Source: Fontibacterium medardense (GTDB lineage: Bacteria; Pseudomonadota; Alphaproteobacteria; Pelagibacterales; Pelagibacteraceae). Taken from it: a stretch of DNA of 64,000 nucleotides. Both the position numbers and the translations under genes were made by a program. The stretch lies in NCBI GenBank assembly GCA_965235075.1, contig OZ249404.1, positions 310,001 to 374,000 of the forward strand. The letters are read 5' to 3'. Below, piece after piece: positions 53,002 to 62,545 of the stretch. Under the pieces are notes generated by a model. That model did no database searches and was not told where the DNA came from. It worked only from the letters and a program-made list of their open reading frames with translations. The stretch's first letter is position 1, and every line of letters starts with the position of its first letter.

Positions 53002-53810
53002 TAAAAATTATCTATTAATCTTACACCGTTTAAATAATAGGCAAGAAATACTCTTGTATTTGCTGAAGGTTTATTAGTTTTTTTTAATTGTTTTAAATTA
53101 AAAACAGATAAATAATCTACTTTATTAGCACCAAATTCTTTTATTTTTTCTATAAAGAATATGTTTCTATTAGATTTAATAATTTGATTTTTGTTTTTTT
53201 TTAAAAAACTAATTATTTTTCCAGCAATATTTAATGATTTTTGATCTAACAATTTATTTCTAGAAGATAAAGCTATACCATTTTTAGCTCTAATAGTGTC
53301 ACAAGGCACAACTTTTATTTTTGATTTCATGCTTTCTAAATATTTTTTTATAATAATTAATTGTTGATAATCTTTTTTTCCAAGAAAAAGATAAGTAGTT
53401 TTTATATGACTTAATAATCTTTTTACTACTTCTATAACACCCTCAAAATGCCCCGGTCTAAATTTCCCTTCCATATAATTTTTAAAAAAATGAATTTTAT
53501 TTTTTATAACAATTTTTTTTTCAGGATACATGTCATTTTCTTGAGGCAGATAAACATAGTCTACTTTATTTTTTTTACAAATTCTCAAGTCTGTTGAAAT
53601 AGTTTTAGGATATTTTTTAAAATCTTTTTTGTTATTAAATTGGAGTGGGTTCACAAATATACTCACTATCGTTAACAATTTTTTCTTTTTGGATTTTCTG
53701 ATTAACGAGACATGACCATCATGCAAACACCCCATAGTTGGGATAAAGCCAATATTTTTTTTATTTGTTAACTCAGTTTTTATTTTATTTGCTGTTTTAA
53801 TTATTTTCAT
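53001..53810 (-). CDS. panC: Pantoate-beta-alanine ligase (pantothenate synthetase)
   Basis: A 269-residue enzyme for the last step of vitamin B5 synthesis, joining pantoate and beta-alanine with ATP. Nucleotide-binding motif PTMGCLHDGHVSLI holds the HxGH signature, with GKKDYQQL and RAKNGIALSSRNKLL further on. It is a little shorter than E. coli PanC (283). No panB or panD is in the window. It is divergent from galU with 24 bases between. Confidence 0.93.
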   Translation of the reverse strand: MKIIKTANKIKTELTNKKNIGFIPTMGCLHDGHVSLIRKSKKKKLLTIVSIFVNPLQFNNKKDFKKYPKTISTDLRICKKNKVDYVYLPQENDMYPEKKIVIKNKIHFFKNYMEGKFRPGHFEGVIEVVKRLLSHIKTTYLFLGKKDYQQLIIIKKYLESMKSKIKVVPCDTIRAKNGIALSSRNKLLDQKSLNIAGKIISFLKKNKNQIIKSNRNIFFIEKIKEFGANKVDYLSVFNLKQLKKTNKPSANTRVFLAYYLNGVRLIDNF

Positions 53811-53823
53811 TTAAGAAATTAAC

Positions 53824-53829
53824 TATAAT
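53824..53829 (+). promoter_or_regulatory. -10 box placed for leaderless galU transcription
   Basis: TATAAT at 53824-53829 ends five bases before the galU ATG (53835), so the start codon would be at or next to +1. The -35 region at 17-base spacing is TTATTT (53801-53806), weak. The panC-galU gap is only 24 bases. Confidence 0.5.
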
Positions 53830-53834
53830 ATTTA

Positions 53835-54638
53835 ATGATAAAAGAAGCGATAATACCATTAGCTGGTTTAGGTACAAGACTTCTACCATTTAGCAAAATA
53901 CTTCCCAAAGAACTATTACCACTAGGAAATAAAACTATTTTGGAACATATTTTAGATGAATGTTTGGAAGCAGGTATAAAAAAAATTATTTTAGTTACTT
54001 CTAAAAGAAAAAAAATGATTAAGGATTATCTTTATCCTGATCCTTATTTGTTAAATTATTTAAAAAAAAAGAAAGATAGTAAATCTATTCAAAAACTTGA
54101 AATTTTAGATCGTTACAGAAAAAAAATTAAATTTGTTTATCAAAATTCTCCAAAAGGTCTTGGTGATGCAGTACTGGCAGCAAAATCAATAGTTAAGGAA
54201 AAGTTTTTCCTTTTGGTTTTGCCAGACGATATAATTGTTAAAGAAAACTGTTCAAAAAAAATTATAAATGTTCATAACAAATATCAATCCTCAGTAATCG
54301 CTTCTAAAAAAGTAAATAACTCTGATGTATCAAGGTATGGAATTATTAAATATTCAAAAAAAATTAATAACAATTTATTTATTAGTGATTTAGTTGAAAA
54401 GCCTAGTGTAAAAAATTCTCCTTCAAACTATGCAATAATAGGAAGATATATTCTGCCAACTAAAATATTTTCTTCATTAAAAAAAACAAATAAAGGTTCT
54501 TCTGGAGAAGTTCAGATTACAGATGCCATGAAACATTTAATTCATAATGATAATAAATTTGTGGGGCATTTATTTTCTGGAGCATATTTGGACTGCGGAA
54601 CTGTTAATGGGTATAATGACTCACTAAAAAAATTGTAA
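53835..54638 (+). CDS. galU: UTP-glucose-1-phosphate uridylyltransferase
   Basis: A 267-residue enzyme making UDP-glucose, the substrate of ugd next door. The signature is IPLAGLGTRLLPFSKILPKELLPLG; the active-site region LPDDIIV and VEKP are also present, and GAYLDCGTVNGYNDS is the C-terminal end. It is shorter than typical (about 290). Two bases before ugd. Together they supply UDP-glucuronate for surface polysaccharide. Confidence 0.92.
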   Translation: MIKEAIIPLAGLGTRLLPFSKILPKELLPLGNKTILEHILDECLEAGIKKIILVTSKRKKMIKDYLYPDPYLLNYLKKKKDSKSIQKLEILDRYRKKIKFVYQNSPKGLGDAVLAAKSIVKEKFFLLVLPDDIIVKENCSKKIINVHNKYQSSVIASKKVNNSDVSRYGIIKYSKKINNNLFISDLVEKPSVKNSPSNYAIIGRYILPTKIFSSLKKTNKGSSGEVQITDAMKHLIHNDNKFVGHLFSGAYLDCGTVNGYNDSLKKL

Positions 54639-54639
54639 T

Positions 54640-55956
54640 ATGAAAATTTGTTTTATTGGTACAGGTTATGTTGGCTTGGTATCAGGTGTTTGCTTTTCTG
54701 ATCTTGGCAATAACGTTATCTGCATTGACAAAGATAGAGAAAAATTAAGCAGACTTGAAAATGGTGATATTCCAATATTTGAACCTGGTTTATCAGAGTT
54801 GGTTAGAAAAAATTTAGATGCAGGCAGACTTAGTTTTTCGGATGATTTAATTGGCTCTATAAACAAATCGGATATTGTTTTTATAGCTGTGGGCACACCA
54901 ACAGCAAAAGACGGCGTTTCAGCAGATCTTTCCCAAGTTTTCTCTGTTGCTCAATTAATTTCAAAAAAAATTAAATCTCATAAAATTATTGTCACAAAAT
55001 CTACTGTACCCATCGGCACCGGAGATAAAATTGAAAAAATTCTAAATAAAAATAAGAAAAAAGGATTATTTACGATTGTATCTAATCCAGAATTTCTAAG
55101 AGAAGGTGAGGCTATAAAGGATTTTAAATATCCTGATCGTATAGTTATCGGGGCAAACGAAAGAAAAGTTATAAAAATATTTAATGATTTATATCGTCCT
55201 TTAGTTAATAAAGGAGCAGCATTTGTTTCTTGTTCGATAAGAGCTGCAGAACTTATAAAATATGCTTCTAATGCTTTTCTAGCTACAAAAATTAGTTATA
55301 TTAATGAAATTGCAAATTTATGTGAAAAAGTTCATGTCAATGTTGATGATGTGGCTCTTGGAATTGGACTTGATAAAAGAATAGGTTCGAGATTTTTAAG
55401 AGCAGGACCAGGATATGGTGGATCTTGTTTTCCAAAAGATACGAAAGCTTTAGCGAAGGTAGGCAAGAATTATAATTCACCTCTTTCTATTGTTAATACA
55501 GTCATTAATTTTAATGAAAATAGAAAACAAGATATAGAAAATAATATTTATAAAATCTTACATAACAAAATTAAAAATAAGCTTGTTTGTTTTTTAGGAG
55601 TAACATTTAAAGCAAACACTGATGATTTAAGAGATTCTTCAGCTGTAAATTTGATATCTAAATTTAGTAAAAAAGGAGCAAAGATTAACTATTACGAGCC
55701 ATCAGGAAGTAAAGAAATTTTGGATAAACAAAAAAATGTCAACTATTTTGATGAGTTATATACCGCAACTAAAAATGTAGACTTGATCATTATTCATACA
55801 GAGTGGGATGAATTTAAAAATTTAAATTTTTCTAAAATTAAGAATAATAATAAAAAAATCATTATATATGATTTAAGAAATTTATACGATAGTAAGTCTT
55901 TTAATAATAAAAAAAATATTACTTATTATTCTATCGGCAGACCAGTAAATGCCTAA
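54640..55956 (+). CDS. ugd: UDP-glucose 6-dehydrogenase
   Basis: A 438-residue NAD-dependent enzyme oxidising UDP-glucose to UDP-glucuronate. The Rossmann motif is GTGYVGLVSG, and the catalytic Cys263 is in GPGYGGSCFPKD; the third domain with FLGVTFKANTDDLRDS closes it. It follows galU by one base and its 3' end overlaps clpS by eight bases, an unusual coupling of sugar and protease genes. Confidence 0.95.
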   Translation: MKICFIGTGYVGLVSGVCFSDLGNNVICIDKDREKLSRLENGDIPIFEPGLSELVRKNLDAGRLSFSDDLIGSINKSDIVFIAVGTPTAKDGVSADLSQVFSVAQLISKKIKSHKIIVTKSTVPIGTGDKIEKILNKNKKKGLFTIVSNPEFLREGEAIKDFKYPDRIVIGANERKVIKIFNDLYRPLVNKGAAFVSCSIRAAELIKYASNAFLATKISYINEIANLCEKVHVNVDDVALGIGLDKRIGSRFLRAGPGYGGSCFPKDTKALAKVGKNYNSPLSIVNTVINFNENRKQDIENNIYKILHNKIKNKLVCFLGVTFKANTDDLRDSSAVNLISKFSKKGAKINYYEPSGSKEILDKQKNVNYFDELYTATKNVDLIIIHTEWDEFKNLNFSKIKNNNKKIIIYDLRNLYDSKSFNNKKNITYYSIGRPVNA

Positions 55957-56257
55957 ACTACTTATAAAGTTAAAAAAAAGTAAGTCTCAAGCAAAAATTA
56001 AAAAACCTAATTTTTATGAAGTTATTCTTTTAAATGATGATTTTACAACGATGGAATTTGTTGTTAAAGTTTTACAATTATTTTTTAATATGACTAAGTT
56101 AACAGCTAATAAAATTATGCTTAAAATTCACAATGAGGGTAGTGCTGTTTGTGGAGTTTATCCTTATGAGGTTGCTGAGACCAAAGTTATGCAGGTTACA
56201 AATTTTGCAAAACAAAATCAATATCCTTTAAAATGTATTATGAAAAAATCTATTTAA
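55949..56257 (+). CDS. clpS: ClpS, N-end rule adaptor for ClpA
   Basis: A 102-residue adaptor. The YEVILLNDDFTTMEFVVKVL and KIHNEGSAVCGVYPYEVAETK motifs are the N-degron pocket and ClpA-binding surface. It is directly followed by clpA with no gap, the usual pairing. Confidence 0.95.
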   Translation: MPKLLIKLKKSKSQAKIKKPNFYEVILLNDDFTTMEFVVKVLQLFFNMTKLTANKIMLKIHNEGSAVCGVYPYEVAETKVMQVTNFAKQNQYPLKCIMKKSI

Positions 56258-58552
56258 ATGGCTACATTTACTAAATCTTTAGAACAGGCAATTTCTCAAG
56301 CCTTTAAATTTGCAACTGAAAAAAAACATCAGTATGTAACTTTAGAGCATTTGCTGCTTGCTTTAACAGACGAAACAGATGCTCGTAATGTAATGAAGGC
56401 TTGTAATGTAGATGTTGATTTATTAAACGAAAATTTAGAATTTTATATTGATAATGAGTTAGAAAATATAGTTACTTCTGATACTAAATTAGAGCCCCAA
56501 CCAACGGCAAGTTTTCAAAGAGTTATTCAAAGATCAATTGTTCATGTCCAGTCTTCAGGAAAAAATGAAGTTACAGGAGCAAATATATTAGTCGCATTAT
56601 TTGCCGAAAGAGAAAGTCACGCAACATTCTTTTTGCAAGAACAAGAGGTTACGCGTTACGATGTAGTTAATTTTATTTCTCATGGCATTACTAAAGTTGA
56701 TAACTTTGCTTACGGAGGTTCTTTTGACAACACTTCATCAAACAACAATAATAAAGCAGCAACTAATTCTCCTTTAGAAACGTATTGTGTTAATTTAAAT
56801 AAAAAAGCTGAACAAAATAAAATAGATCGTTTAATTGGAAGAACAGTAGAAGTAGACCGCTTAGCTCAAATTTTATGCAGAAGAACTAAAAATAATCCAT
56901 TATTAGTAGGAGATCCTGGTGTTGGTAAAACAGCAATCGTTGAAGGTCTTGCTTTAAAAATTTTTAATAATGAAGTTCCTGATGTTTTGAAATCTCATGT
57001 AATATTTTCTCTTGATATGGGAACATTAATTGCAGGTACTAGGTACAGAGGAGACTTTGAAGAGCGTCTTAAGTTAATTATCAAGGAAATAGAGAAAAAT
57101 AGAAATTATATTTTATTTATAGACGAAATTCACACATTAGTAGGAGCTGGATCAACGTCTGGAAGCTCAATGGATGCTTCTAATATGCTTAAGCCTGCTT
57201 TACAGGCGGGAAATATAAGATGTATTGGATCAACAACTTATAATGAGTACCGATTATTTTTTGAAAAAGACAGAGCCTTACAAAGACGATTTCAAAAAAT
57301 AGATGTTCCAGAGCCCACAATAGATGAGGCTTATAAAATTATGTATGGCTTACGATCTAAGTATGAAAAATTTCATAATGTTAAATTTACTGATGCCGCA
57401 ATCAAAGCCTCTGTAGACTTGTCGAGTAAATATATTGGTAATAAAAAATTACCAGATAAATCAATTGATATTATTGATGAATTAGGTTCTTCAGAAGTTT
57501 TAAAGCCTGAAAATCAGAGAAAAAAAGTATTAGACGTTGAGGATATTGAAAGAATAGTTTCTCAAATTACAAAAATTCCAGAAAAGAATATCTCTGTTAA
57601 TGACAGAATGTATTTAAAAGATTTAGATAAAAATTTAAAAAGAGTTATCTTTGGACAAGATATTGCAATTGATAGTCTTGTATCTTCAATTAAATTATCA
57701 AGGTCTGGTTTGAGAGACAGCAACCGAACTATTGGAAATTACATGTTTTCAGGACAGACGGGTGTTGGAAAAACTGAACTTGCTAAACAACTTGCAAAAG
57801 TTCTTGGAATTGAACTTATTCGTTTTGATATGTCAGAATATATGGAAAGACATTCAGTTTCTAAATTGATCGGTGCTCCTCCAGGATATGTTGGTTTTGA
57901 TCAAGGAGGATTACTTTCTGAAAAAATTGATAAAAATCCATACGCGGTCCTATTAATTGATGAAATAGAGAAGGCTCATCCAGATGTTTATAATGTGTTG
58001 TTACAAATTATGGATTATGGAAAATTAACAGATCAAAACGGTAAAAAAATTGATTTTAGAAATATCATTTTAATTATGACAACGAATGCCGGGGCAGAAG
58101 ATTTACAAAAATCTCAAATAGGATTCAATAAAAGCATTAATAGAGATGGAGACTTAGAATCAATTAATAAAATATTTTCACCTGAATTTAGAAATAGATT
58201 AGATTCTATTGTTCAATTTAATGTTTTAAATAAGGAGACTGTTAAAAAAATTGTTGAAAAATTTGTAATTGAACTTGAGACTCAACTGGGAGAAAGAGAT
58301 GTTATTATTAATTTAACTGATAAAGCGAGTAACTTGATTTCTAAATTAGGATTTGATGAAAAAATGGGTGCTAGACCGTTAAATAGAGTTATTGATGAAA
58401 AAATTAAGAAACCATTGGCTGATGAGCTTATTCATGGAAAATTAGTGAATGGTGGTCATGTTTTAGTAGATGCCAAAAACGATATTCTTGTTTTTGAAAT
58501 TAATAAAATTGAAAAAACATCAAAAAAACCAGTTAGTAAAACAGTACAATAA
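56258..58552 (+). CDS. clpA: ATP-dependent Clp protease ATP-binding subunit ClpA
   Basis: A 764-residue two-ring AAA+ unfoldase. The Clp N-domain spans about 1-145; the first Walker A is GDPGVGKTA near residue 218 and the second GQTGVGKTE near 498, with DEIHTLVGAG and LLIDEIEKAHPDV as Walker B motifs. It works with ClpS and with ClpP (14467). Confidence 0.96.
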   Translation: MATFTKSLEQAISQAFKFATEKKHQYVTLEHLLLALTDETDARNVMKACNVDVDLLNENLEFYIDNELENIVTSDTKLEPQPTASFQRVIQRSIVHVQSSGKNEVTGANILVALFAERESHATFFLQEQEVTRYDVVNFISHGITKVDNFAYGGSFDNTSSNNNNKAATNSPLETYCVNLNKKAEQNKIDRLIGRTVEVDRLAQILCRRTKNNPLLVGDPGVGKTAIVEGLALKIFNNEVPDVLKSHVIFSLDMGTLIAGTRYRGDFEERLKLIIKEIEKNRNYILFIDEIHTLVGAGSTSGSSMDASNMLKPALQAGNIRCIGSTTYNEYRLFFEKDRALQRRFQKIDVPEPTIDEAYKIMYGLRSKYEKFHNVKFTDAAIKASVDLSSKYIGNKKLPDKSIDIIDELGSSEVLKPENQRKKVLDVEDIERIVSQITKIPEKNISVNDRMYLKDLDKNLKRVIFGQDIAIDSLVSSIKLSRSGLRDSNRTIGNYMFSGQTGVGKTELAKQLAKVLGIELIRFDMSEYMERHSVSKLIGAPPGYVGFDQGGLLSEKIDKNPYAVLLIDEIEKAHPDVYNVLLQIMDYGKLTDQNGKKIDFRNIILIMTTNAGAEDLQKSQIGFNKSINRDGDLESINKIFSPEFRNRLDSIVQFNVLNKETVKKIVEKFVIELETQLGERDVIINLTDKASNLISKLGFDEKMGARPLNRVIDEKIKKPLADELIHGKLVNGGHVLVDAKNDILVFEINKIEKTSKKPVSKTVQ

Positions 58553-58554
58553 AT

Positions 58555-58878
58555 ATGTTCGGTTTATTTTCGAGTAAGACAAAAAAAATAGAAGAAAAAT
58601 TGTCAAAACTTGCAATTGAGATAGCAAGCATTCAAAAAAGTATTATTATTTACCCGAGTGAAAGTAACTACAAGAACTTACATATAAGCAAAACTAAAAA
58701 ATTGAACTCTCTTTATAATGAATTGGAAGCCGCTAAAGGAAAAGATTATCTAAATGAATTTATTCGAAAATTATCCAATGAATATAAGGTATCTGAGTAT
58801 GTTTTGTCGAAATCAGAGCAAAAAATTTTAGATAAAATTTTAATTGAATATAAAGTTAAAGTTAAAATAAAAGTTTAG
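58555..58878 (+). CDS. Small helical (coiled-coil) hypothetical protein
   Basis: A 107-residue Lys/Glu-rich protein without Cys, signal or membrane span. It reads as two or three helices, with heptad-like runs at about 10-35 and 53-75. No family is recognised. It begins two bases after clpA, so it is on the clpSA transcript and might relate to proteolysis by position only. Its stop overlaps the convergent ridA-like gene by four bases. Confidence 0.6.
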   Translation: MFGLFSSKTKKIEEKLSKLAIEIASIQKSIIIYPSESNYKNLHISKTKKLNSLYNELEAAKGKDYLNEFIRKLSNEYKVSEYVLSKSEQKILDKILIEYKVKVKIKV

Positions 58879-59336
58879 TTAGTCTCAAAAATACTTTCAA
58901 TTTCAACACAAGCATTTAAAGGTAAAGAATTACATCCAATAGCAATTCTAGAGTGTAGATTTTCTGAAAATATCTTTGCAATTAGGTCTGATGCTCCATT
59001 AATGATTTTTGCATGATCTGAAAAATTATCTATACAATTTACATAGCCACTTATTCGAATGCAGCTTTTCACCTTGTTAAGATCTCCATCGCATGCATTT
59101 TTTAGCTGACCAAGAGCATTTAAAATTGAAATTTCAGCAGCATTTTGAGCTTGTTCTAAAGAAACATCTTTCATAACTTTTCCAGTTATTATTTTTCCAT
59201 CCGAAGTAATGGGTAACTGTCCTGATATAAAAATAAGCTTTTCATATTTGCTGAATGCAGCATAATTACCAACAGGTTTGGGAGGCGTCGGTATGTTAAT
59301 ATTTAATTTTTTTAAAATTTCTTCAATTTTATTCAT
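58875..59336 (-). CDS. RidA/YjgF-family protein
   Basis: A 153-residue protein of the Rid family, which hydrolyses reactive imine/enamine intermediates from amino-acid metabolism. PPKPVGNYAAFSKYEKLIFISGQLP opens the fold, and a conserved Arg is in HSRIAIG. It is the longer (about 150) subfamily common in alphaproteobacteria. The ATG at 59336 is chosen, because an upstream start would run far into topA; it overlaps the topA stop by eight bases. Confidence 0.88.
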   Translation of the reverse strand: MNKIEEILKKLNINIPTPPKPVGNYAAFSKYEKLIFISGQLPITSDGKIITGKVMKDVSLEQAQNAAEISILNALGQLKNACDGDLNKVKSCIRISGYVNCIDNFSDHAKIINGASDLIAKIFSENLHSRIAIGCNSLPLNACVEIESIFETN

Positions 59337-61896
59337 CTTCAGTCTTAGATTTTTTACTTTTTTTTCTAGTTTTTTTACCACTTTTAGATTCATCGTAAGC
59401 AATTCTTGCTGCAATTAGTACCAGAGCTTCTTCCATAGATATATTTTCAGGATCTTTATCATCAGGGATTGTTGCATTGATTGTTTTGTATTTAATATAA
59501 GGGCCATATTGACCTTTCATTATTTTTACAGGTTTTTTATCCTCAGGATGCTCACCCAGATTTTTAATTTCATTTGAAGTTCTCCTGCCTGGTTTTGCCT
59601 CAGCAATTAAAGTAATTGCTCTATTTAATCCTAATGAAAATATATCTTCAGGATTTTCTAAAGAAGCTGATTTATTTTCACATTTTACATAAGGTCCAAA
59701 TCTTCCTACATTTAAAGTAATATCTTGTGAATTTTCTGGATATTGGCCAAGTACTTTAGGAAGAGATGCTAAAAATTTACATTTATCTAAGTCTAATGAA
59801 TCTAAAGAGATACCTTTAGGAATGGACACGTTTCTAAGATTCTTTTCATCATTACCAATTTGTAAGTAAGGACCGAACCTTCCTTTTTTTAAAACAATCT
59901 TTTCTTTATTATCGGTTTCACCAAATACTTTTGGTTCAGCAAGGAAATCTTGTTCAGCTGCCTTTGCTCTAGATAAAGGTCTTGTAAATTTACATTCTGG
60001 GTAGTTTGAACAACCAATGAATGCTCCAAATCTTCCATTCTTTAAACTAAGTTCACCATTGCTGCAGTTTTTACATTTTTTTGAAATATTTCCACTTTCG
60101 TCTTTATCAAAAATAATATCACCTAAACTTTCATTCAATAAATCAAGCACAGCTCTTGTTCTTAATTCTTTAACTTCGTTAATATTTTTGTAAAATTCTT
60201 TCCAAAAATTCTCTAAAACTTTAAGATATTCAATTTTTCCTGTAGTAATTTCATCTAAACTATCTTCAAGCGTGGCTGTAAAGTTATAATCCACATATTT
60301 AGTAAATAATTTATCCAAGAAAGCAGTAATAAGCTTACCCCTGTCAGTCGGTATAAAGCGTTTTGTTATGAGTTCTACATAGTTTCTAGCTGATAATACT
60401 GAAATAATACTTGCATACGTGGAAGGTCTTCCTATTCCAAGTTCTTCTAATTTTTTAACTAAGCTTGCCTCAGAAAATCTAGGAGGTGGTTCGGTAAAAT
60501 GTTGTTCAGTGTTAAATTTAGGATTTTCTAATTTTTCATTAATTTTTACTTCTGGTAATATTTTTTGATCATTCTCTTCATCTTTATCAACTTCATCTTC
60601 TTCTTTTATATCTTGATATAATTTTAAAAAGCCATCGAATACTTGAACAGATCCAGTAGCTCTAAAAGTGATAGACTTTGATTCATTTAATATCTCCAGC
60701 GTACATCTTTCATATTCCGCATTTTCCATCTGAGATGAAAGTGTTCTATTCCAGATAAGCTCATATAGTCTTGCTTGATCTTTATCTAAAATAGATCTCA
60801 TTTTTTCAGGAGTTCTTAAAATATCTGTTGGTCTAATCGCTTCATGTGCTTCCTGAGCATTCTTAGCTTTTTTACCCGAATAATTTCTAGCTTCACTCGG
60901 TAAGTATTTTTTACCAATCTCTTTATCAATGTAATTTCTACATTCCTTAATAGCATCTTGAGAAATGTTAGTGCCGTCAGTTCTCATGTAAGTAATTAAG
61001 CCAACAGTATCTCCTTCAAAATCTATTCCTTGATATAGTCTTTGAGCAATTTGCATTGTTCTTGACGCTGAAAAACCTAATTTTTTTGAAGCTTCTTGCT
61101 GCATAGTAGATGTCGTAAATGGTGCGTAAGGACTTCTTCTGTATGGTTTCTTATCAATGCTCGCAATGTTGAAACTTTCTTTTTTTATCTGCTCCAAAAC
61201 ATTGTTAATTTCTTGTTCATTTTTAAATGAAAACTTTTCAATCTTATTTCCTTTAAAAGAATAAAGTCTGGCGTTTAACTCTTTTTTTTGTTGAGTTAAA
61301 AAAGTACAAGCAAAAGTCCAATACTCTTGTGGTTTAAATAATTCAATATCATGTTCTCTATCTACAATAATTCTAAGAGCAACGGATTGAACTCTGCCTG
61401 CAGATTTTGAGCCTGGAAGTTTTGTCCAAAGAATAGGAGAAATGTTAAATCCAACTAAATAATCCAACGCTCGTCTTGCCATATAGGCATTAACCAGTTC
61501 AGGATTTATATCTCTTGGATTACTAATTCCGTTCTCAACTGCTTTTTTAGTAATTTCGTTAAATACAACTCTTTCAAATTTTTTATCTTTTATTTTTTTA
61601 TTTTCTTCTAAAATACATTTTAAATGCCACGCAATAGCTTCTCCTTCGCGATCAGGATCTGTTGCTAGAATAATTCTCTCAGCATCAATTGCATAATCGG
61701 TAATTTCTTTTAAATGTTTCTTAGAACCAGGGTCAACTTCCCAAATCATTTTAAAATCATGCTCTGTGTCTACAGAACCATTTTTTGATGGAAGATCTCT
61801 AACATGACCATAGCTTGCTAAAACTTTATAATCTGAACCTAAATATTTATTAATAGTTTTTGCTTTTGCAGGACTTTCAACGATAACTAAATTCAT
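59329..61896 (-). CDS. topA: DNA topoisomerase I
   Basis: An 855-residue type IA enzyme relaxing negative supercoils. The TOPRIM domain begins MNLVIVESPAKAKTINKYLG; the catalytic Tyr303 is in LITYMRTDG. The C-terminal part has one four-Cys zinc finger (CKNC...GCSNYPEC) and several zinc-less repeats of KGRFGPYLQ type, and ends in a Lys-rich tail. It lies downstream of plsY with 94 bases between. Confidence 0.96.
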   Translation of the reverse strand: MNLVIVESPAKAKTINKYLGSDYKVLASYGHVRDLPSKNGSVDTEHDFKMIWEVDPGSKKHLKEITDYAIDAERIILATDPDREGEAIAWHLKCILEENKKIKDKKFERVVFNEITKKAVENGISNPRDINPELVNAYMARRALDYLVGFNISPILWTKLPGSKSAGRVQSVALRIIVDREHDIELFKPQEYWTFACTFLTQQKKELNARLYSFKGNKIEKFSFKNEQEINNVLEQIKKESFNIASIDKKPYRRSPYAPFTTSTMQQEASKKLGFSASRTMQIAQRLYQGIDFEGDTVGLITYMRTDGTNISQDAIKECRNYIDKEIGKKYLPSEARNYSGKKAKNAQEAHEAIRPTDILRTPEKMRSILDKDQARLYELIWNRTLSSQMENAEYERCTLEILNESKSITFRATGSVQVFDGFLKLYQDIKEEDEVDKDEENDQKILPEVKINEKLENPKFNTEQHFTEPPPRFSEASLVKKLEELGIGRPSTYASIISVLSARNYVELITKRFIPTDRGKLITAFLDKLFTKYVDYNFTATLEDSLDEITTGKIEYLKVLENFWKEFYKNINEVKELRTRAVLDLLNESLGDIIFDKDESGNISKKCKNCSNGELSLKNGRFGAFIGCSNYPECKFTRPLSRAKAAEQDFLAEPKVFGETDNKEKIVLKKGRFGPYLQIGNDEKNLRNVSIPKGISLDSLDLDKCKFLASLPKVLGQYPENSQDITLNVGRFGPYVKCENKSASLENPEDIFSLGLNRAITLIAEAKPGRRTSNEIKNLGEHPEDKKPVKIMKGQYGPYIKYKTINATIPDDKDPENISMEEALVLIAARIAYDESKSGKKTRKKSKKSKTEDE

Positions 61897-61990
61897 AATT
61901 TTTTAGTAAAAAGTGAAGAACTGTCAAAATTTGTGACCTTTGTCAAATTTCAAAAAAAAAAATACAAAAAAGTCTTTAATTACTTAGAAA

Positions 61991-62545
61991 TTATCTTTTA
62001 ATTAAGGAAGCAATATTTTGTCTATGAGTGAAGATTGAAGTGATAAAGTAAAAGAAAGTTAATAAAAATATTTTTTGATCAAAGAAAATAAAAGCCGCAA
62101 CAGTTAAAACTAAATACCCTAGTAATGCCGAGACAGCTGATATTCTAAAAATTGCCAGTATAATTAACCAAGCAGCAATAAAAACTGCTGATAAATAAAA
62201 ATTGATTACTAATAAACTTCCTATGAATGTTGCAACTCCTTTTCCTCCTTTAAATTTTAGCCACACTGGAAAAATATGAGCGAGAAACACAATTACAGCA
62301 GAGTAGTAAGTTAAGTCGTTAAAAAATTGTGTTGTTAAAAAAATAGATAGAGTTCCCTTAAGACCATCTAGAAGAAGAGTTAGAGCAGCAATAAATTTAT
62401 TGCCTGTTCTTAAAACATTAGTTGCTCCAATGTTTCCAGATCCAATTTTTCTTACATCCCCCAAACCTGCAAACTTTGTAAGAATTAAGCCAAACGGTAT
62501 AGAGCCTAATATATAAGAGTAGAGTGTAACTATAAGTATGTCCAT
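61991..62545 (-). CDS. plsY: Acyl-phosphate:glycerol-3-phosphate acyltransferase
   Basis: A 184-residue inner-membrane enzyme with about five spans, starting phospholipid synthesis. The three family motifs are visible: GSIPFGLIL, GSGNIGATNVLR and GGKGVATFIG. It starts at the base where pyrC ends (one-base overlap), so the two are co-transcribed. Confidence 0.94.
   Translation of the reverse strand: MDILIVTLYSYILGSIPFGLILTKFAGLGDVRKIGSGNIGATNVLRTGNKFIAALTLLLDGLKGTLSIFLTTQFFNDLTYYSAVIVFLAHIFPVWLKFKGGKGVATFIGSLLVINFYLSAVFIAAWLIILAIFRISAVSALLGYLVLTVAAFIFFDQKIFLLTFFYFITSIFTHRQNIASLIKR

Noticed and set aside
59337..59414. Upstream start for the RidA-like gene
   Set aside because: It lies inside the topA C-terminus and adds a Lys-rich leader unlike the family.
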